DNA of 64,000 bases from JBKCUI01 sp052161625 (GTDB lineage: Bacteria > Planctomycetota > Planctomycetia > Pirellulales > Pirellulaceae), in the NCBI GenBank assembly GCA_052161625.1, contig CP197412.1; one strand, given 5' to 3'. Positions within the stretch are counted from its first letter, which is position 1; each line of letters starts with the position of its first letter. The position numbers and the translations under genes are program-made. Positions 28,834 through 37,824 of the stretch are shown here, piece by piece. The notes under the pieces are model-generated. The model did not search any database. It was given only the letters and a program-made list of their open reading frames with translations, and was not told the origin of the DNA.

Positions 28834-29256
28834 CTACTCTCCTAAGACGCTCCCAGGAAACATCCTGTTCAATCGGCGTACTCGCATTGCTTCTAATGCC
28901 TTGATACTTGAGTCGACAAAATCCGATGAAAACGATCGATCTATCTCCTTTTCATTGCTTTGCAAAAACTCGAGTTCAGACTCGAGGCTATTCGATACTG
29001 ATGAATGACCTTCCAACAACTCACGAACGTCCTCTACAAGATATTCTCTCCCAGCAACAACGACGAATACCGACTCATCACCACGATCCCGGCGATAGTC
29101 AATCGAGTATCGTTCGTTACTCGCAACGATTTGAATGTTTCCGAAGATGTCAGGGCGATAGTCAGCGACATCTATTGAAAACCTGTCTTTCGTACAAAGC
29201 ATTTCAAAGAACTTACGAACAGAATTCGGTGTCGCGTTCGGTATTACATGCGTCAT
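28834..29256 (-). CDS. hypothetical protein, candidate immunity protein of the Rhs tip
   Basis: 140 residues from ATG 29256, which lies just after the stop of the Rhs fragment; a start 21 bases further up would overlap that stop. No family is recognised. The protein is acidic, with a run of predicted beta and alpha elements (GNIQIVASNERYSIDYRRD, ESVFVVVAGREYLVEDVRELLEG) and no signal peptide, so it should be cytoplasmic. Position directly downstream of a polymorphic toxin C-terminus is the usual place of the immunity gene. The function is inferred only from context. Confidence 0.6.
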   Translation of the reverse strand: MTHVIPNATPNSVRKFFEMLCTKDRFSIDVADYRPDIFGNIQIVASNERYSIDYRRDRGDESVFVVVAGREYLVEDVRELLEGHSSVSNSLESELEFLQSNEKEIDRSFSSDFVDSSIKALEAMRVRRLNRMFPGSVLGE

Positions 29257-29257
29257 G

Positions 29258-30410
29258 TTAGCGTGCCCCCGGTGCAATAAGTCGCAAGCCGTCCGCGCAA
29301 ATCTTGAATCCCTTGCTAAGAAGGAACTCTAACTCTCGTGCAAAGTACGATCCTGGTTTTGCAAGATCGGCTCGCGTTGCGAGGATGATATCATCGCCGC
29401 GGGCAATCATACGATCTAAGAACTTCGTATTCGCTTCCCAACGTTCAACCTCAGTCATCTTGTTCCAAACAGACGTCGGTATGTTGAATCGCCTAGCTCC
29501 TAATTGCTCCGCAAGTTCGGTGTACGCAGGATAATGCCCGAGAACTGTCTTGCCTCCACTAACTGGGGCAGTGGTCAGTTTCGGTGTTGAAGCTCCCGTA
29601 GCGTTTTGCAGAACTGGACCGCCACCGGCCATCATACCGGCAATTTCAATCGATCGCCACACGCCACCTTCGGGCCCGACAAGATCATTCGTCAAGGCAA
29701 GTCCCGGTGAATTCGCCCTACGAACTTGATGCCATCGATTCTTCTCGGCATCTGTCGCAATACCGATGTACATACGATTCCAAATCGTACGCATCTCTAC
29801 GTCGAGAAGATCTCGCATCTCCGATGATGTTGCCGATCGCATCACAGTTTGATTGTCGCGTTCCCGCTGGCGAATACTCTCCAGCTCCCGTTGACGCAGT
29901 AATTGTGTAACCAAGCTCGCGAATTTTGCAATGTCCGCTTCACTGCGGACAGGCTGGTTGTATATCGAAATTAACTCGCTCTCGATATCCCATGAACTCC
30001 GCTCCTGCAATCCACTTGGATCAATTACGTTCGTCGCCCCATTCCCAACATACCGATACAGATTCGTATCCCCACCATCAAAACCAATAGGGTCTTGGCT
30101 GAGGAATCGACCAAGCCGTGGGCTGTACCAACGGTTCCATGAATTCTGGAATCCAGTCGTCGCGTCGAAAAATTTGCCTGTGTATCCAAACTGGACCACT
30201 ACCGCCCCCGATTGGGACTTGAGGTTACCAAACGCATCGTAACGCCTATGATTCACGACGCTCGTCGTGCCTGTAGTCGGATTATAGTCCACGATATCCT
30301 TGAGCGTTCCTTGGTGGTCCCCTAAAGTCCAAAATGTATCATAACCTGTTCCGGCGAGCTTTTGTTCGTCGGCGAACAATTCATCCACCTGATCGGACCA
30401 GAGATACCAC
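29258..30410 (-). pseudogene. orphan C-terminal tip of an Rhs/polymorphic toxin protein
   Basis: The frame is open from 30694, but Rhs-like sequence starts only near 30405 (YLWSDQVDELFADEQ). It then gives the Rhs core end: TLGDHQGTLKDIVDYN, RYDAFGNLKSQSG, FGYTGKFFDATTGFQN, NRWYSPRLGRFLSQDPIGFDGGDTNLYRYVGN and DPSGL, the motif after which the variable toxin part begins. About 250 variable residues follow, ending in a compact domain (GHYPAYTELAEQLGARRFNI to KGFKICADGLRL). The large N-terminal part is missing; the break coincides with the first hairpin repeat at 30412. It may be a silent cassette. Toxin activity is not identified. Confidence 0.8.
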
Positions 30411-30411
30411 C

Positions 30412-30463
30412 ATAGGAGGCACCCACCTATCTGGCGATTAATAGGAGGCACCCACCTATCTGG
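30412..30463. repeat. two identical hairpin-forming repeats at the Rhs break
   Basis: Two identical 23-base units (30412-30434 and 30441-30463) are separated by six bases. Each starts ATAGGAGGCACCCACCTAT, where ATAGGAGG can pair with CCACCTAT around a CAC loop (one mismatch). The core GGCACCCA is shared with the repeats at 31981-32188, on the other side of the transposase gene. Confidence 0.85.
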
Positions 30464-30715
30464 GGGGAACGGGAGATCGGGGGGGAGCTGTGCGGGGAAG
30501 AATGGGGCGGCGGAAGCGGGATTGGGGGCAATTTGGACAGAGTTGCAGTCGACTTGGCTGGAGAGAGCGCAGCAGCGTACTTGGCCCGGTGCTGGAGTTC
30601 GGGCGAGGTGAGAGGCGGGGCTCTCGCCATGGCGCCATGGTGGAGTGGGCACCGCGAGGGGGTTGGTAACAGAGCGAGCGGCTAGGCCAAGCAAGCTTTT
30701 GCTAACCGAGGGCCA

Positions 30716-31873
30716 CTAGGCGAAGCAAGCGGCGACGAGCCGCTGGCCGCGACTCCAGCGATTGTTGGTCCGCTCCGCGTCGGCTACCATCGACTTGGGA
30801 CTTCCACTACAGCGGCTGGTGCCAAAGTACTTCGTGTAGTTCCATACCAAGTCGCACCACATGCTGGGTTCGACTCCCAGCCCAGAGAATAAGGGCTTCA
30901 AGGATTCGGGGACCGGATGCAATTTCCCAGGAGGATGACCCTTCTGCTCCGCTGTCCAACGCAATAGCTTCACGTAGTCTTCCAGGTTCATGTTCAAGAA
31001 CCCTTTGTTGCTGGCTCGCAGGCCGTTGGTGCAGGGCTCTGGATCCAACGAGTTCACCTTGGGGTCGAGCGTGAAGGGGGCCAGCCAAGCGTCTCTGGGG
31101 ACCAGAGGACGGGGGCCACGGTTCTGACGAGCCTTCTTCTGCTCCTCCACCGTCATCTTGGTCCTCCGTTTGATCGATTCCTCTTTCGATAAAGGAACGC
31201 GATCCAGAGCCGTCGATTCGATCATTGCACCGTTGGCAGCTTGGAGACGATCGTACACGGAGGTGTGGATGGAGAGTTCGATCGTTTCGGCTAGATTCGC
31301 GCGGAGGACATTGAGATCGACATACATGGCGCATGCGAGCAAACCGGCTTCATCGAGAAGCCGATTGGCTTTGAATCGGCCTTCCCAGAAGCAACCGGTG
31401 CATTTGTCTTCTGCATTGGCTCGCCTGGCGATGACTTCGGCGAGAGAGCGCATGAACCAAGAGATATCGGAGAGTCGGCTTCGATACTCTTTGATCTTTT
31501 CTGGATCGGCTACGGCGCTTCGGACATCTTCTTCGTTGGCCTCGGCCAAGACATCGAGGATCCGGGTACCAGGAAAGAGTCGCAGCCAACGTGTGGCAAC
31601 TTCTTGGTCAGACCAAGTAGCCACGACGTCGGGACGATTGCGGAGGACGACATGGAGGTGATTGGATAGGACGGCATATTCGAGAACGTCGATACCAAAG
31701 ACGGAGGCAAGGGATTCGAGTCTTTGGCGAATCCATTCTCTTCGGTGGGAGTAGTCTGTGCTGGTGAGCTCATCGAAACCAGCCAGAAAGGCGCGACGGA
31801 CACAACGGTTGTAGCAATGGACAAGGCAGATTTCGTTGCTAACGAATTGCTCAGAACGGAGCGTGCTGGACAT
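30716..31873 (-). CDS. Y1 (REP-associated type) transposase
   Basis: 385 residues. The HUH-type metal motif is HLH at residues 72-74 in YAVLSNHLHVVLRNRPD. Further family marks are CFWEGRFKANRL (161-172) and CAMYVDLNVLRANL, whose Tyr184 is the likely nucleophile. Single-strand-cutting Y1 enzymes of this type mobilise REP hairpins. The usual RAYT is 150-200 residues, so this belongs to a longer group with a C-terminal extension (about 230-385). Hairpin repeats with a common core lie on both sides, which is the classic setting for a REP-associated transposase. Confidence 0.85.
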   Translation of the reverse strand: MSSTLRSEQFVSNEICLVHCYNRCVRRAFLAGFDELTSTDYSHRREWIRQRLESLASVFGIDVLEYAVLSNHLHVVLRNRPDVVATWSDQEVATRWLRLFPGTRILDVLAEANEEDVRSAVADPEKIKEYRSRLSDISWFMRSLAEVIARRANAEDKCTGCFWEGRFKANRLLDEAGLLACAMYVDLNVLRANLAETIELSIHTSVYDRLQAANGAMIESTALDRVPLSKEESIKRRTKMTVEEQKKARQNRGPRPLVPRDAWLAPFTLDPKVNSLDPEPCTNGLRASNKGFLNMNLEDYVKLLRWTAEQKGHPPGKLHPVPESLKPLFSGLGVEPSMWCDLVWNYTKYFGTSRCSGSPKSMVADAERTNNRWSRGQRLVAACFA

Positions 31874-32514
31874 GATGGATCTCTCCAGAGGTTCGGGGTG
31901 TAGATCCTATTACGTTATGGGATGGGGGAGCGGGTTGCAACCAAATAGAAGAACATTTTGGAGTGGGGGAATGCGAGCTAATAGAAGGCACCCACACATC
32001 GAGCTAATCGAAGGCACCCAACTACTTCGAATAGGTGGCACCCACCTTTTGACCCACCCACCTTTTGACCCACCTTTTTTTGGGGGATTGGTGGGAGGAG
32101 GTTTCTCGCCAAGGCGCTACGGCGCGAAGAGAGAAGCTAGTAGAAGGCACCCATCTTTTTGGGGGGGAGGTAGATCGAAGGCACCCACGCATTTGGGGGA
32201 TTGTGAGGGTCAACCGCGGAGGATGCGGAGGATCGCGGAGTGGGGCCGTGTCTTTGGTGACAAGGCGTACCTTTTAAAGCGATCGTTAAAGGTCCCGATG
32301 AGGTGGATGTCTCCTATTCATGAGCGAATTGTAGGAGAGAGAGAGAGAACCCCTAGAACCTAGACCGCTTTTTATCGGCTCATTTCATCGATTGCATATC
32401 AACCCAAGGGGAACCGCAAAAATGAGTCCAACGTACAGAGAGCAAACATGTACATTGCTAGAATGTAAAGTGCAGCGTTTTGAGAAAGCAGGAACACTAA
32501 TCTCCACTCATCAC
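31874..32514. other. gene-free stretch with repeats upstream of the Y1 transposase
   Basis: About 640 bases with no credible gene. The first part would hold the promoter of the transposase. 31981-32188 carries the hairpin/GGCACCCA repeats listed separately. The rest to 32514 shows purine-rich runs (GAGAGAGAGAGA near 32338) and a ten-base match to the tip of the adjacent IS end (TAAAGTGCAG, 32466-32475). Confidence 0.5.
31981..32188. repeat. cluster of GGCACCCA repeats beside the Y1 transposase
   Basis: Five copies of a T-(A/C)-GAAGGCACCCA-like unit: near 31981, 32007, 32031, 32140 and 32175. The best hairpin is ATAGGTGGCACCCACCT (32031-32047), a perfect AGGTGG/CCACCT stem on a CAC loop. Between them lies a short tandem of CCCACCTTTTGA (32041-32076, about three copies). 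The core is the same as in the two repeats at 30412-30463. Confidence 0.82.
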
Positions 32515-32523
32515 CACTAATAA

Positions 32524-34184
32524 CTGCACTTTAGGCAAAGATCTGAAGCCGGAGCTAATGCAAGCATCACAATGAGCAAGAATTGCTCTTGAAACGAAAA
32601 TGGCCCTCAAGGGACAAGTTGGTTGCAAAACATAACCGACCCCAGGAGAGCCAAGGATGGCCAAGCGTAAACGATCTGGTCGTGCACCGCAACTTCAGCA
32701 TGGCAAAAAGTCGACTCCATCGCATCATGACAAACGCAGCAGGTTGTCGAGCTCGAATCCCACTCGACGTAAAAACTACGGCAGCCAGCGTGCCGCTGGT
32801 CGGAGGTATCGCAATCGTGGTAACTGCGATGCAATCGCTCTTGCATGCTCGCATCGGCTTTCGCCTTCCGATCGTGATGGCTGGTGCGATGCTGGCACGT
32901 GGTCGCCGTACTGCGAGCAGTTGGTTTCGAGCCGCTGGCGTGAAAGATGATTGGGATCGCTTTTATGAACTGCTTGTATCTGCGGGCAAGGTCGCCACAT
33001 CGTTGGCTTTGCCCTTGCTGAGGGTAATTGTCAAACGATTCGATCCAGGGCCTGACGGGTACTGGAAGCTGGCGGTCGATGATAGCCCCACAAAGCGATT
33101 CGGACGTCACGTCGAAGGTGCGAACATTCATCACCATCCTACGCCAGGTCCAGTCGATAGCGAGTGGTTGTACGGTCACAACTGGGTTTGTCTGGCAATC
33201 TTGAGCACGCATCCATTGTGGGGCGTGATCGCATTGCCACTGCTTTCGATGCTGTATGTTAGGCAATGCGATGTTCCTGTGTTGGATGCCAAGCATGGGT
33301 GGAAATTTCAAACAAAACACCAACTTGCGCTGCAAATGACCAACCAGGTCATCTGCTGGTTGCGGGTGCTCGGTTCGCGATCCAAGACACTCGTCGTTTT
33401 CGATGGAGCCTATGCAACGTATGACCTAATCACGTCACTTACGACGCTAAACACAACCGTAGTCAGTCGCTTGCGAAGCAATGCAAAGCTCTTCGACCTT
33501 CCCCCTGCTCGCAAGGCTGGTACTCGTGGGCGTCCTCGCAAATACGGCTACAACCGAATCGATCTCTCAAAGCGTTCCAAGCACAAGCAAGGTTGGCAGA
33601 CGATTAGCTATGCGTGTCGTGGTGTCGCAGTCCTTCGTCATTACAAGACCTTCCTGGCAACAACAACTATCACCGAGGGACCGATTCGAGTTGTGATACT
33701 TAAATTCGACAACGGCGAAACGGCAGCATACTTTAGTACGGAAATCGAAATGCCGGTCGAAATGCTTCTGGAAACCGTAGCAGATCGATGGGCCATCGAA
33801 GAGTTCTTCCACGATACCAAAGAGACCTGGGGCGCTGGCAAGCAGCAGGTTCGAAACGTCTGGTCGAATATCGCCTGCTGGAACATCAATGCGTGGCTCT
33901 ATGGCCTGGTGGAACTGGAGTGTTGGGACACTCCGGTAGAACAGCTGGTCGACCGAAGCGATCGTCCCTGGGACAATCCTGACCGTCGCCCATCGCATGC
34001 TGACCGTCGTCGCGAAATAACCCATAAAATGCTGAGGAATCGATTTATGGCAGAACTACCCGCAGCCCAACAAACGCCAAAAATCATCGCACTGATTGAC
34101 GAGCTATTGTGCTTAGCGGCGTAACCAAGCCCGAGTTCAACTGAATACAATACGATCGGTTAGAGATCTTTGCCTAAAGTGCAG
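32524..34184 (+). mobile_element. IS4-like insertion sequence with perfect ends and target duplication
   Basis: 1661 bases. The terminal inverted repeats are perfect over 21 bases: CTGCACTTTAGGC... at 32524-32544 and its complement at 34164-34184. A 9-base direct duplication CACTAATAA lies at 32515-32523 and 34185-34193. One DDE transposase gene fills the element. Intact ends, duplication and reading frame suggest a recent insertion. IS4 and IS10-type elements make 9-12 base duplications, in agreement. Confidence 0.95.
32583..34124 (+). CDS. IS4-like DDE transposase
   Basis: 513 residues if the TTG at 32583 is used; ATGs at 32700 and 32727 in the same frame are as likely, because similarity-like content begins near IPLDVKTTAASVPLVGG. 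Catalytic marks: LAVDDSPTKRFG (Asp), LVVFDGAYATYD (Asp), and VADRWAIEEFFHDTKE, which keeps the R-(3)-E-(6)-K spacing of the IS4-family YREK motif with Val in the Tyr place. An ATG at 32657 with a good AGGAG site opens a different frame, so the true N-terminus or a frameshift needs attention. Confidence 0.88.
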   Translation: MLLKRKWPSRDKLVAKHNRPQESQGWPSVNDLVVHRNFSMAKSRLHRIMTNAAGCRARIPLDVKTTAASVPLVGGIAIVVTAMQSLLHARIGFRLPIVMAGAMLARGRRTASSWFRAAGVKDDWDRFYELLVSAGKVATSLALPLLRVIVKRFDPGPDGYWKLAVDDSPTKRFGRHVEGANIHHHPTPGPVDSEWLYGHNWVCLAILSTHPLWGVIALPLLSMLYVRQCDVPVLDAKHGWKFQTKHQLALQMTNQVICWLRVLGSRSKTLVVFDGAYATYDLITSLTTLNTTVVSRLRSNAKLFDLPPARKAGTRGRPRKYGYNRIDLSKRSKHKQGWQTISYACRGVAVLRHYKTFLATTTITEGPIRVVILKFDNGETAAYFSTEIEMPVEMLLETVADRWAIEEFFHDTKETWGAGKQQVRNVWSNIACWNINAWLYGLVELECWDTPVEQLVDRSDRPWDNPDRRPSHADRRREITHKMLRNRFMAELPAAQQTPKIIALIDELLCLAA

Positions 34185-34225
34185 CACTAATAAGGAATAG
34201 CAGCAAAATGGTCGCGTTTTTTGAT

Positions 34226-36110
34226 TAGTCCTCGATCAAGCGAAGCTTGGTTGAGTTCGTTTGAGATTTTCGTAAAAAAACCTGAAACCTCCCGGCGTTT
34301 TTGCGGTTTAACGAAGTAACAACAAATCGATTAAGCCACACACACGGAGGGTTTCAGGTGAAGACAAGTTTCGCAAAACGTATCGGTGCACGCAAGAAGC
34401 AAATCCTCAAAAGGCTCGCAACTGCAAGGGAGAATCGATTCTCTCGCGGTATCTCGAATCCGAATCCCGTTCTCGCTACCAACTCTGTCAAATACGAACT
34501 TGCTGATCGCACCCATGCCATCAGCTACGCTGGTGTCTCCGCCATGCTCAAGCTCGCCGGGCATGTCGGATTGACCGATGCCATCAATCATCGTGTCCAA
34601 CTCTTAAAGTCACATGCTCCTTATCATGAATCCGACCACGTCCTCGCGATGGTTATGAATGTTCTATGCAACGGATCGAGACTCGAGCATTTGGAACGTC
34701 TTCGAAACGATTCCACATTCCTTGATGCCATCGGTGCCGATTCGATTCCTGATCCAACCACGGCGGGCGACTTTTGCCGTCGATTCCAACAATCCGACAT
34801 CGATTCCCTGATGCAAGCCATCAACGAAGCTAGGATCAACGTTTGGAAGCAGCAGGATGATTCTTTCTTTGACCAAGCCATCATCGACGTCGACGGCGTC
34901 ATCGTGGCAACCACAGCCGAGTGCAAGGAAGGAATGGATATCTCGTACAAAGGGAGCTGGGGATACCATCCTTTGCTGGTCAGCTTAGCCAACACCAAGG
35001 AAGTCCTTGCGATTGCGAATCGCAGCGGTTCGGTCCACAGCGCTCACAACGCGGCAGCCTACTTGGATAAGGCAATCTGTACATGCATCGCTGGAGGCTT
35101 CCGGCGCATTCGGATGCGAGGTGACTGTAAATTCTCGCAGACGGAGTATCTCGACGGCTGGGATGCCCTGGGAGTACGCTTCCAGTTTGGTTATGAGGCA
35201 CGAGCGAATCTGAAGGAAATTGCAGACAACCTGGATGCGTCGGCGTGGAAGAAGCTCACCCGAGCCTTACCAAAAAACAAGACCAACGAAACGCGCACCA
35301 AACCCACCAACGTCAAACGCCAAATCATTCGGGAACGCAATTACGTCCATCTTGAGTTACTGCATGAGGAAGTGGCCGAGTTCGACTACCAACCCAACGC
35401 CTGCGAGAAAACGTATCGAATGGTGGTTGTTCGGAAGAACATCTCCAAGGAACAAGGCGATGTTCGGCTCATCGACGAGATCCGCTACTTCTTCTACATC
35501 AGCAATGATCTGCCCTCGGTATCGAGCGAGGAAATTGTGTTTGGCTGCAATGACCGTTGCGACCAGGAGAACTTGATCGCACAACTCTCCGGCGGAGTTC
35601 GATCGTTGTGTGCTCCAGTAGACAATCTCGAGAGCAATTGGGCCTACATGGTGATAACGAGTATCGCATGGAACTTGAAATCCTGGTCCGCATTATTGAC
35701 TCCAGTTGCGACTGGACAAGAGCAAGAACATCAAGCAGAAAAGAAACGGCTCCTGACAATGGAATTTAAAACGTTTCTGTCCGTGTTCATTCATGTGCCA
35801 TGTCAAATTCTACGACATGCCAGGATAACGATTCATCGGCTCCTTAACTGGACGGACTACACATCAGCATTCTTCCGATTGTGTGCTGTGCTCAATCTGT
35901 AGCATCGAATCGCTAGAACGGAAACGTGCTGGCAAGAAGAGCTTCGACATCGAATCCGAAGCGAACCGCAACCGCAACGCCAAACCCAGATCCAATTCGA
36001 AGTGTGAAGCTAGAGCAATTAAAAAAAATCAGCCAGTCCCGCTGGCTCGGTCGCTGCTGCGCTGCCAAAATCACGCCCCAACAAACAAGCTTTCGCTTGT
36101 TTGAGGACTA
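34226..36110 (+). mobile_element. IS1380-like insertion sequence
   Basis: The ends share TAGTCCTC-x-A-x-CAAGCGAA: 34226 onward on the plus strand and 36110 backward on the minus strand, with about 20 of the outer 24 bases matching. The element of about 1.9 kb holds one transposase gene. GAT flanks both ends (34223-34225 and 36111-36113), a possible short target duplication, though IS1380 usually gives four bases. It begins only 33 bases after the target duplication of the IS4-like element. Confidence 0.75.
34358..35902 (+). CDS. IS1380 family transposase
   Basis: 514 residues from GTG 34358 (GGAGGG six bases upstream); a TTG start at 34301 is less likely. IS1380 marks: ADRTHAISYAGVSAMLKLA, IPDPTTAGDFCRRF, AIIDVDGVIVATTAECKEGMDISYKG (first Asp; YKG-x-WGYHPLLVSLA), RIRMRGDCKFSQ (second Asp), and CNDRCDQENLIAQL with the Glu. 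Frame and length are intact. Near the end SIAWNLKSW is also characteristic. Confidence 0.94.
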   Translation: MKTSFAKRIGARKKQILKRLATARENRFSRGISNPNPVLATNSVKYELADRTHAISYAGVSAMLKLAGHVGLTDAINHRVQLLKSHAPYHESDHVLAMVMNVLCNGSRLEHLERLRNDSTFLDAIGADSIPDPTTAGDFCRRFQQSDIDSLMQAINEARINVWKQQDDSFFDQAIIDVDGVIVATTAECKEGMDISYKGSWGYHPLLVSLANTKEVLAIANRSGSVHSAHNAAAYLDKAICTCIAGGFRRIRMRGDCKFSQTEYLDGWDALGVRFQFGYEARANLKEIADNLDASAWKKLTRALPKNKTNETRTKPTNVKRQIIRERNYVHLELLHEEVAEFDYQPNACEKTYRMVVVRKNISKEQGDVRLIDEIRYFFYISNDLPSVSSEEIVFGCNDRCDQENLIAQLSGGVRSLCAPVDNLESNWAYMVITSIAWNLKSWSALLTPVATGQEQEHQAEKKRLLTMEFKTFLSVFIHVPCQILRHARITIHRLLNWTDYTSAFFRLCAVLNL

Positions 36111-36208
36111 GATGACGTAGAAAATTTATTGCGGCGCGATGAGCCGCCATTGTTCGACGGGACCTCAAGGGCGAAGCTGCAGGGGCAGTCCGAGTATCGC
36201 GGAAGGTC
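35903..36208. other. right end of IS1380-like element and flank
   Basis: Up to 36110 this is the non-coding right end of the IS1380-like element, with a small palindrome CAAACAAGC-TTTC-GCTTGTTTG next to the terminus (36083-36103). 36111-36208 has no recognisable gene or signal before the convergent leucine-rich-repeat gene. Confidence 0.5.
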
Positions 36209-37591
36209 TCATTGCCCTTCTAACCAGTGCGCGTAGCGAATCGTGCAATGGGGTAGGGCTGCACGTAGTTCTTCAACCTCTTCTCGCGGGATGCAATAGT
36301 CGGGAAATGCGAGCTCCTTCAGGTTCGTCATCTGTTTCAATGCTTGAACAAAATCATCTCTTGGGCACACGCGGTAAAAATGAAGGAGCTCCAAACCGTG
36401 GAGTCTTTCTAGTTCCTTCGCACCGATTCCGTAGTCGCTATTGAATCGGACCCGTAGCTCCTTAAGGCTCGGGGGCGCATCGATCAATCCAGAGCCATTC
36501 GCATGATCGAGTTTCAATTCCATTTTTTCTAGGTTCTTATTCTCTTCAAGAACCCTTAGGCCTGCGTCGGTTATATTGGAGTCAACGACCCGAAGGATTT
36601 TCAATCCTTCGACAAGCCCTACTTCCATAAACCCTTCGTCGGTGATGGAGCAGGACACTAACTGAAGCTCTGTGAGTGACTTGGCTTCTCGCAATGTCGA
36701 TAGCATTGCATCGGTAAGGTCCCTGCCGTATAGAGTTAAACTCGTAGTATTGGGCATCTCTTTCATGCTCGGAATAGTACATTCAAACTCAGCAAAGCTA
36801 GAGGCTTTGCCCGTATCGGTTCGAATGCGAATCGTCCATGCGGGGTTCGACTTGCGCAATTTGAGGATCCCCTGGTCGCTCGATTGCGTACGCAGAAGCA
36901 ATAGCCCCACTTCGGAGGTCGAGTTATAGAGGTGTTGCAAATCACTGTCTTGGATCGGGCAGTCAATCAGCGAAAGGAAGCGTAATTGCTCGCATTTTGC
37001 TAGTTCTCTCAATGATTCTTGTGTAGGACTTGATCCGCAACATGTTACCCAGAGCGGACAGACCGTTCTGTTCAACGGTTGCAAGCTACCCGCTTCAAAC
37101 TCGGAGCATTCCAATCGAAACCCGTCAGGTCTTTTCATCGACGCGAGGAAATCGAAATCATTCACCGATATTTTGGGCGTGACGATCGCTACATCCTTAA
37201 GCTGCGGGAATCGATTTAACCTTGCGAGTAACTTCTTTGGAATCTTCTGACAACAAATTCGAATTCGCTTGAGGTCGTAGAGTGCGTAGACTTGATCCAG
37301 ATCGCGTTCGGAATCTATTCTGATGGAAACAGATTCTGGTGCTGAGAAATATCTATCCCCCAGGAAGATGCGAAGCCACTCCCTTGCAAGCCGATAATCA
37401 TTAAATTTCCCGCTGAAGTCATAGACGATGGATCCATTGTTCTCCACGAGGGCTTTGTATGCAAGTCTCTTGTTGTGTTCTAACCGCAGTTCATTCAGCA
37501 CCCATGCAACACAGACTATGAAGCTTATGAAGACGGCCCATATGAGCCAACGTCGGGTGCGGACGGCGACGAGGGAGGTTCGGCCTGCCAT
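36209..37591 (-). CDS. leucine-rich-repeat membrane protein
   Basis: 460 residues from ATG 37591 (MAGRTSLVAV); an upstream ATG at 37678 adds 29 residues and cannot be excluded. A single membrane anchor (about residues 15-35, WLIWAVFISFIVCVAWVL) is followed by at least eight LRR-like units of the type L-x-x-L-x-L-x-x-x-x-I-T-D-x-G-L (for example LTELQLVSCSITDEGFMEV, LKILRVVDSNITDAGLRVL, LEKMELKLDHANGSGLI). Planctomycetes have many such proteins, thought to bind protein partners. The orientation is likely anchored with the repeats outside. Role unknown. It flanks the right side of the mobile-element island. Confidence 0.82.
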   Translation of the reverse strand: MAGRTSLVAVRTRRWLIWAVFISFIVCVAWVLNELRLEHNKRLAYKALVENNGSIVYDFSGKFNDYRLAREWLRIFLGDRYFSAPESVSIRIDSERDLDQVYALYDLKRIRICCQKIPKKLLARLNRFPQLKDVAIVTPKISVNDFDFLASMKRPDGFRLECSEFEAGSLQPLNRTVCPLWVTCCGSSPTQESLRELAKCEQLRFLSLIDCPIQDSDLQHLYNSTSEVGLLLLRTQSSDQGILKLRKSNPAWTIRIRTDTGKASSFAEFECTIPSMKEMPNTTSLTLYGRDLTDAMLSTLREAKSLTELQLVSCSITDEGFMEVGLVEGLKILRVVDSNITDAGLRVLEENKNLEKMELKLDHANGSGLIDAPPSLKELRVRFNSDYGIGAKELERLHGLELLHFYRVCPRDDFVQALKQMTNLKELAFPDYCIPREEVEELRAALPHCTIRYAHWLEGQ

Positions 37592-37824
37592 ACGATTTCT
37601 TTCGATACTTAGATGGAAGAGGAGCGTTTCAGTCTCATAGACATTGACTCCAGAGTATACATGGTCGCGGTGAGACAAAGGAGCATGCTTCCTAGATGAC
37701 TGCCGCTCCCATCACTTCCATCAACCGACTTCTTTTTGGTTCGATCGCGTTACCAACCGCTTTTCCGATCCACCGCCCTCGATAAGCTCGCGAGATCGGT
37801 CGTTTTCACGAATTGCTGGCGAAT

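Noticed and set aside
30412..30463. CRISPR-like pair of repeats
   Set aside because: Only two units with a six-base spacer, and the unit core recurs as single hairpins elsewhere; no cas gene is present.
32607..33335. 242-residue open frame opposite the IS4-like transposase
   Set aside because: Lies inside an element with perfect ends and one good transposase gene; no family content.
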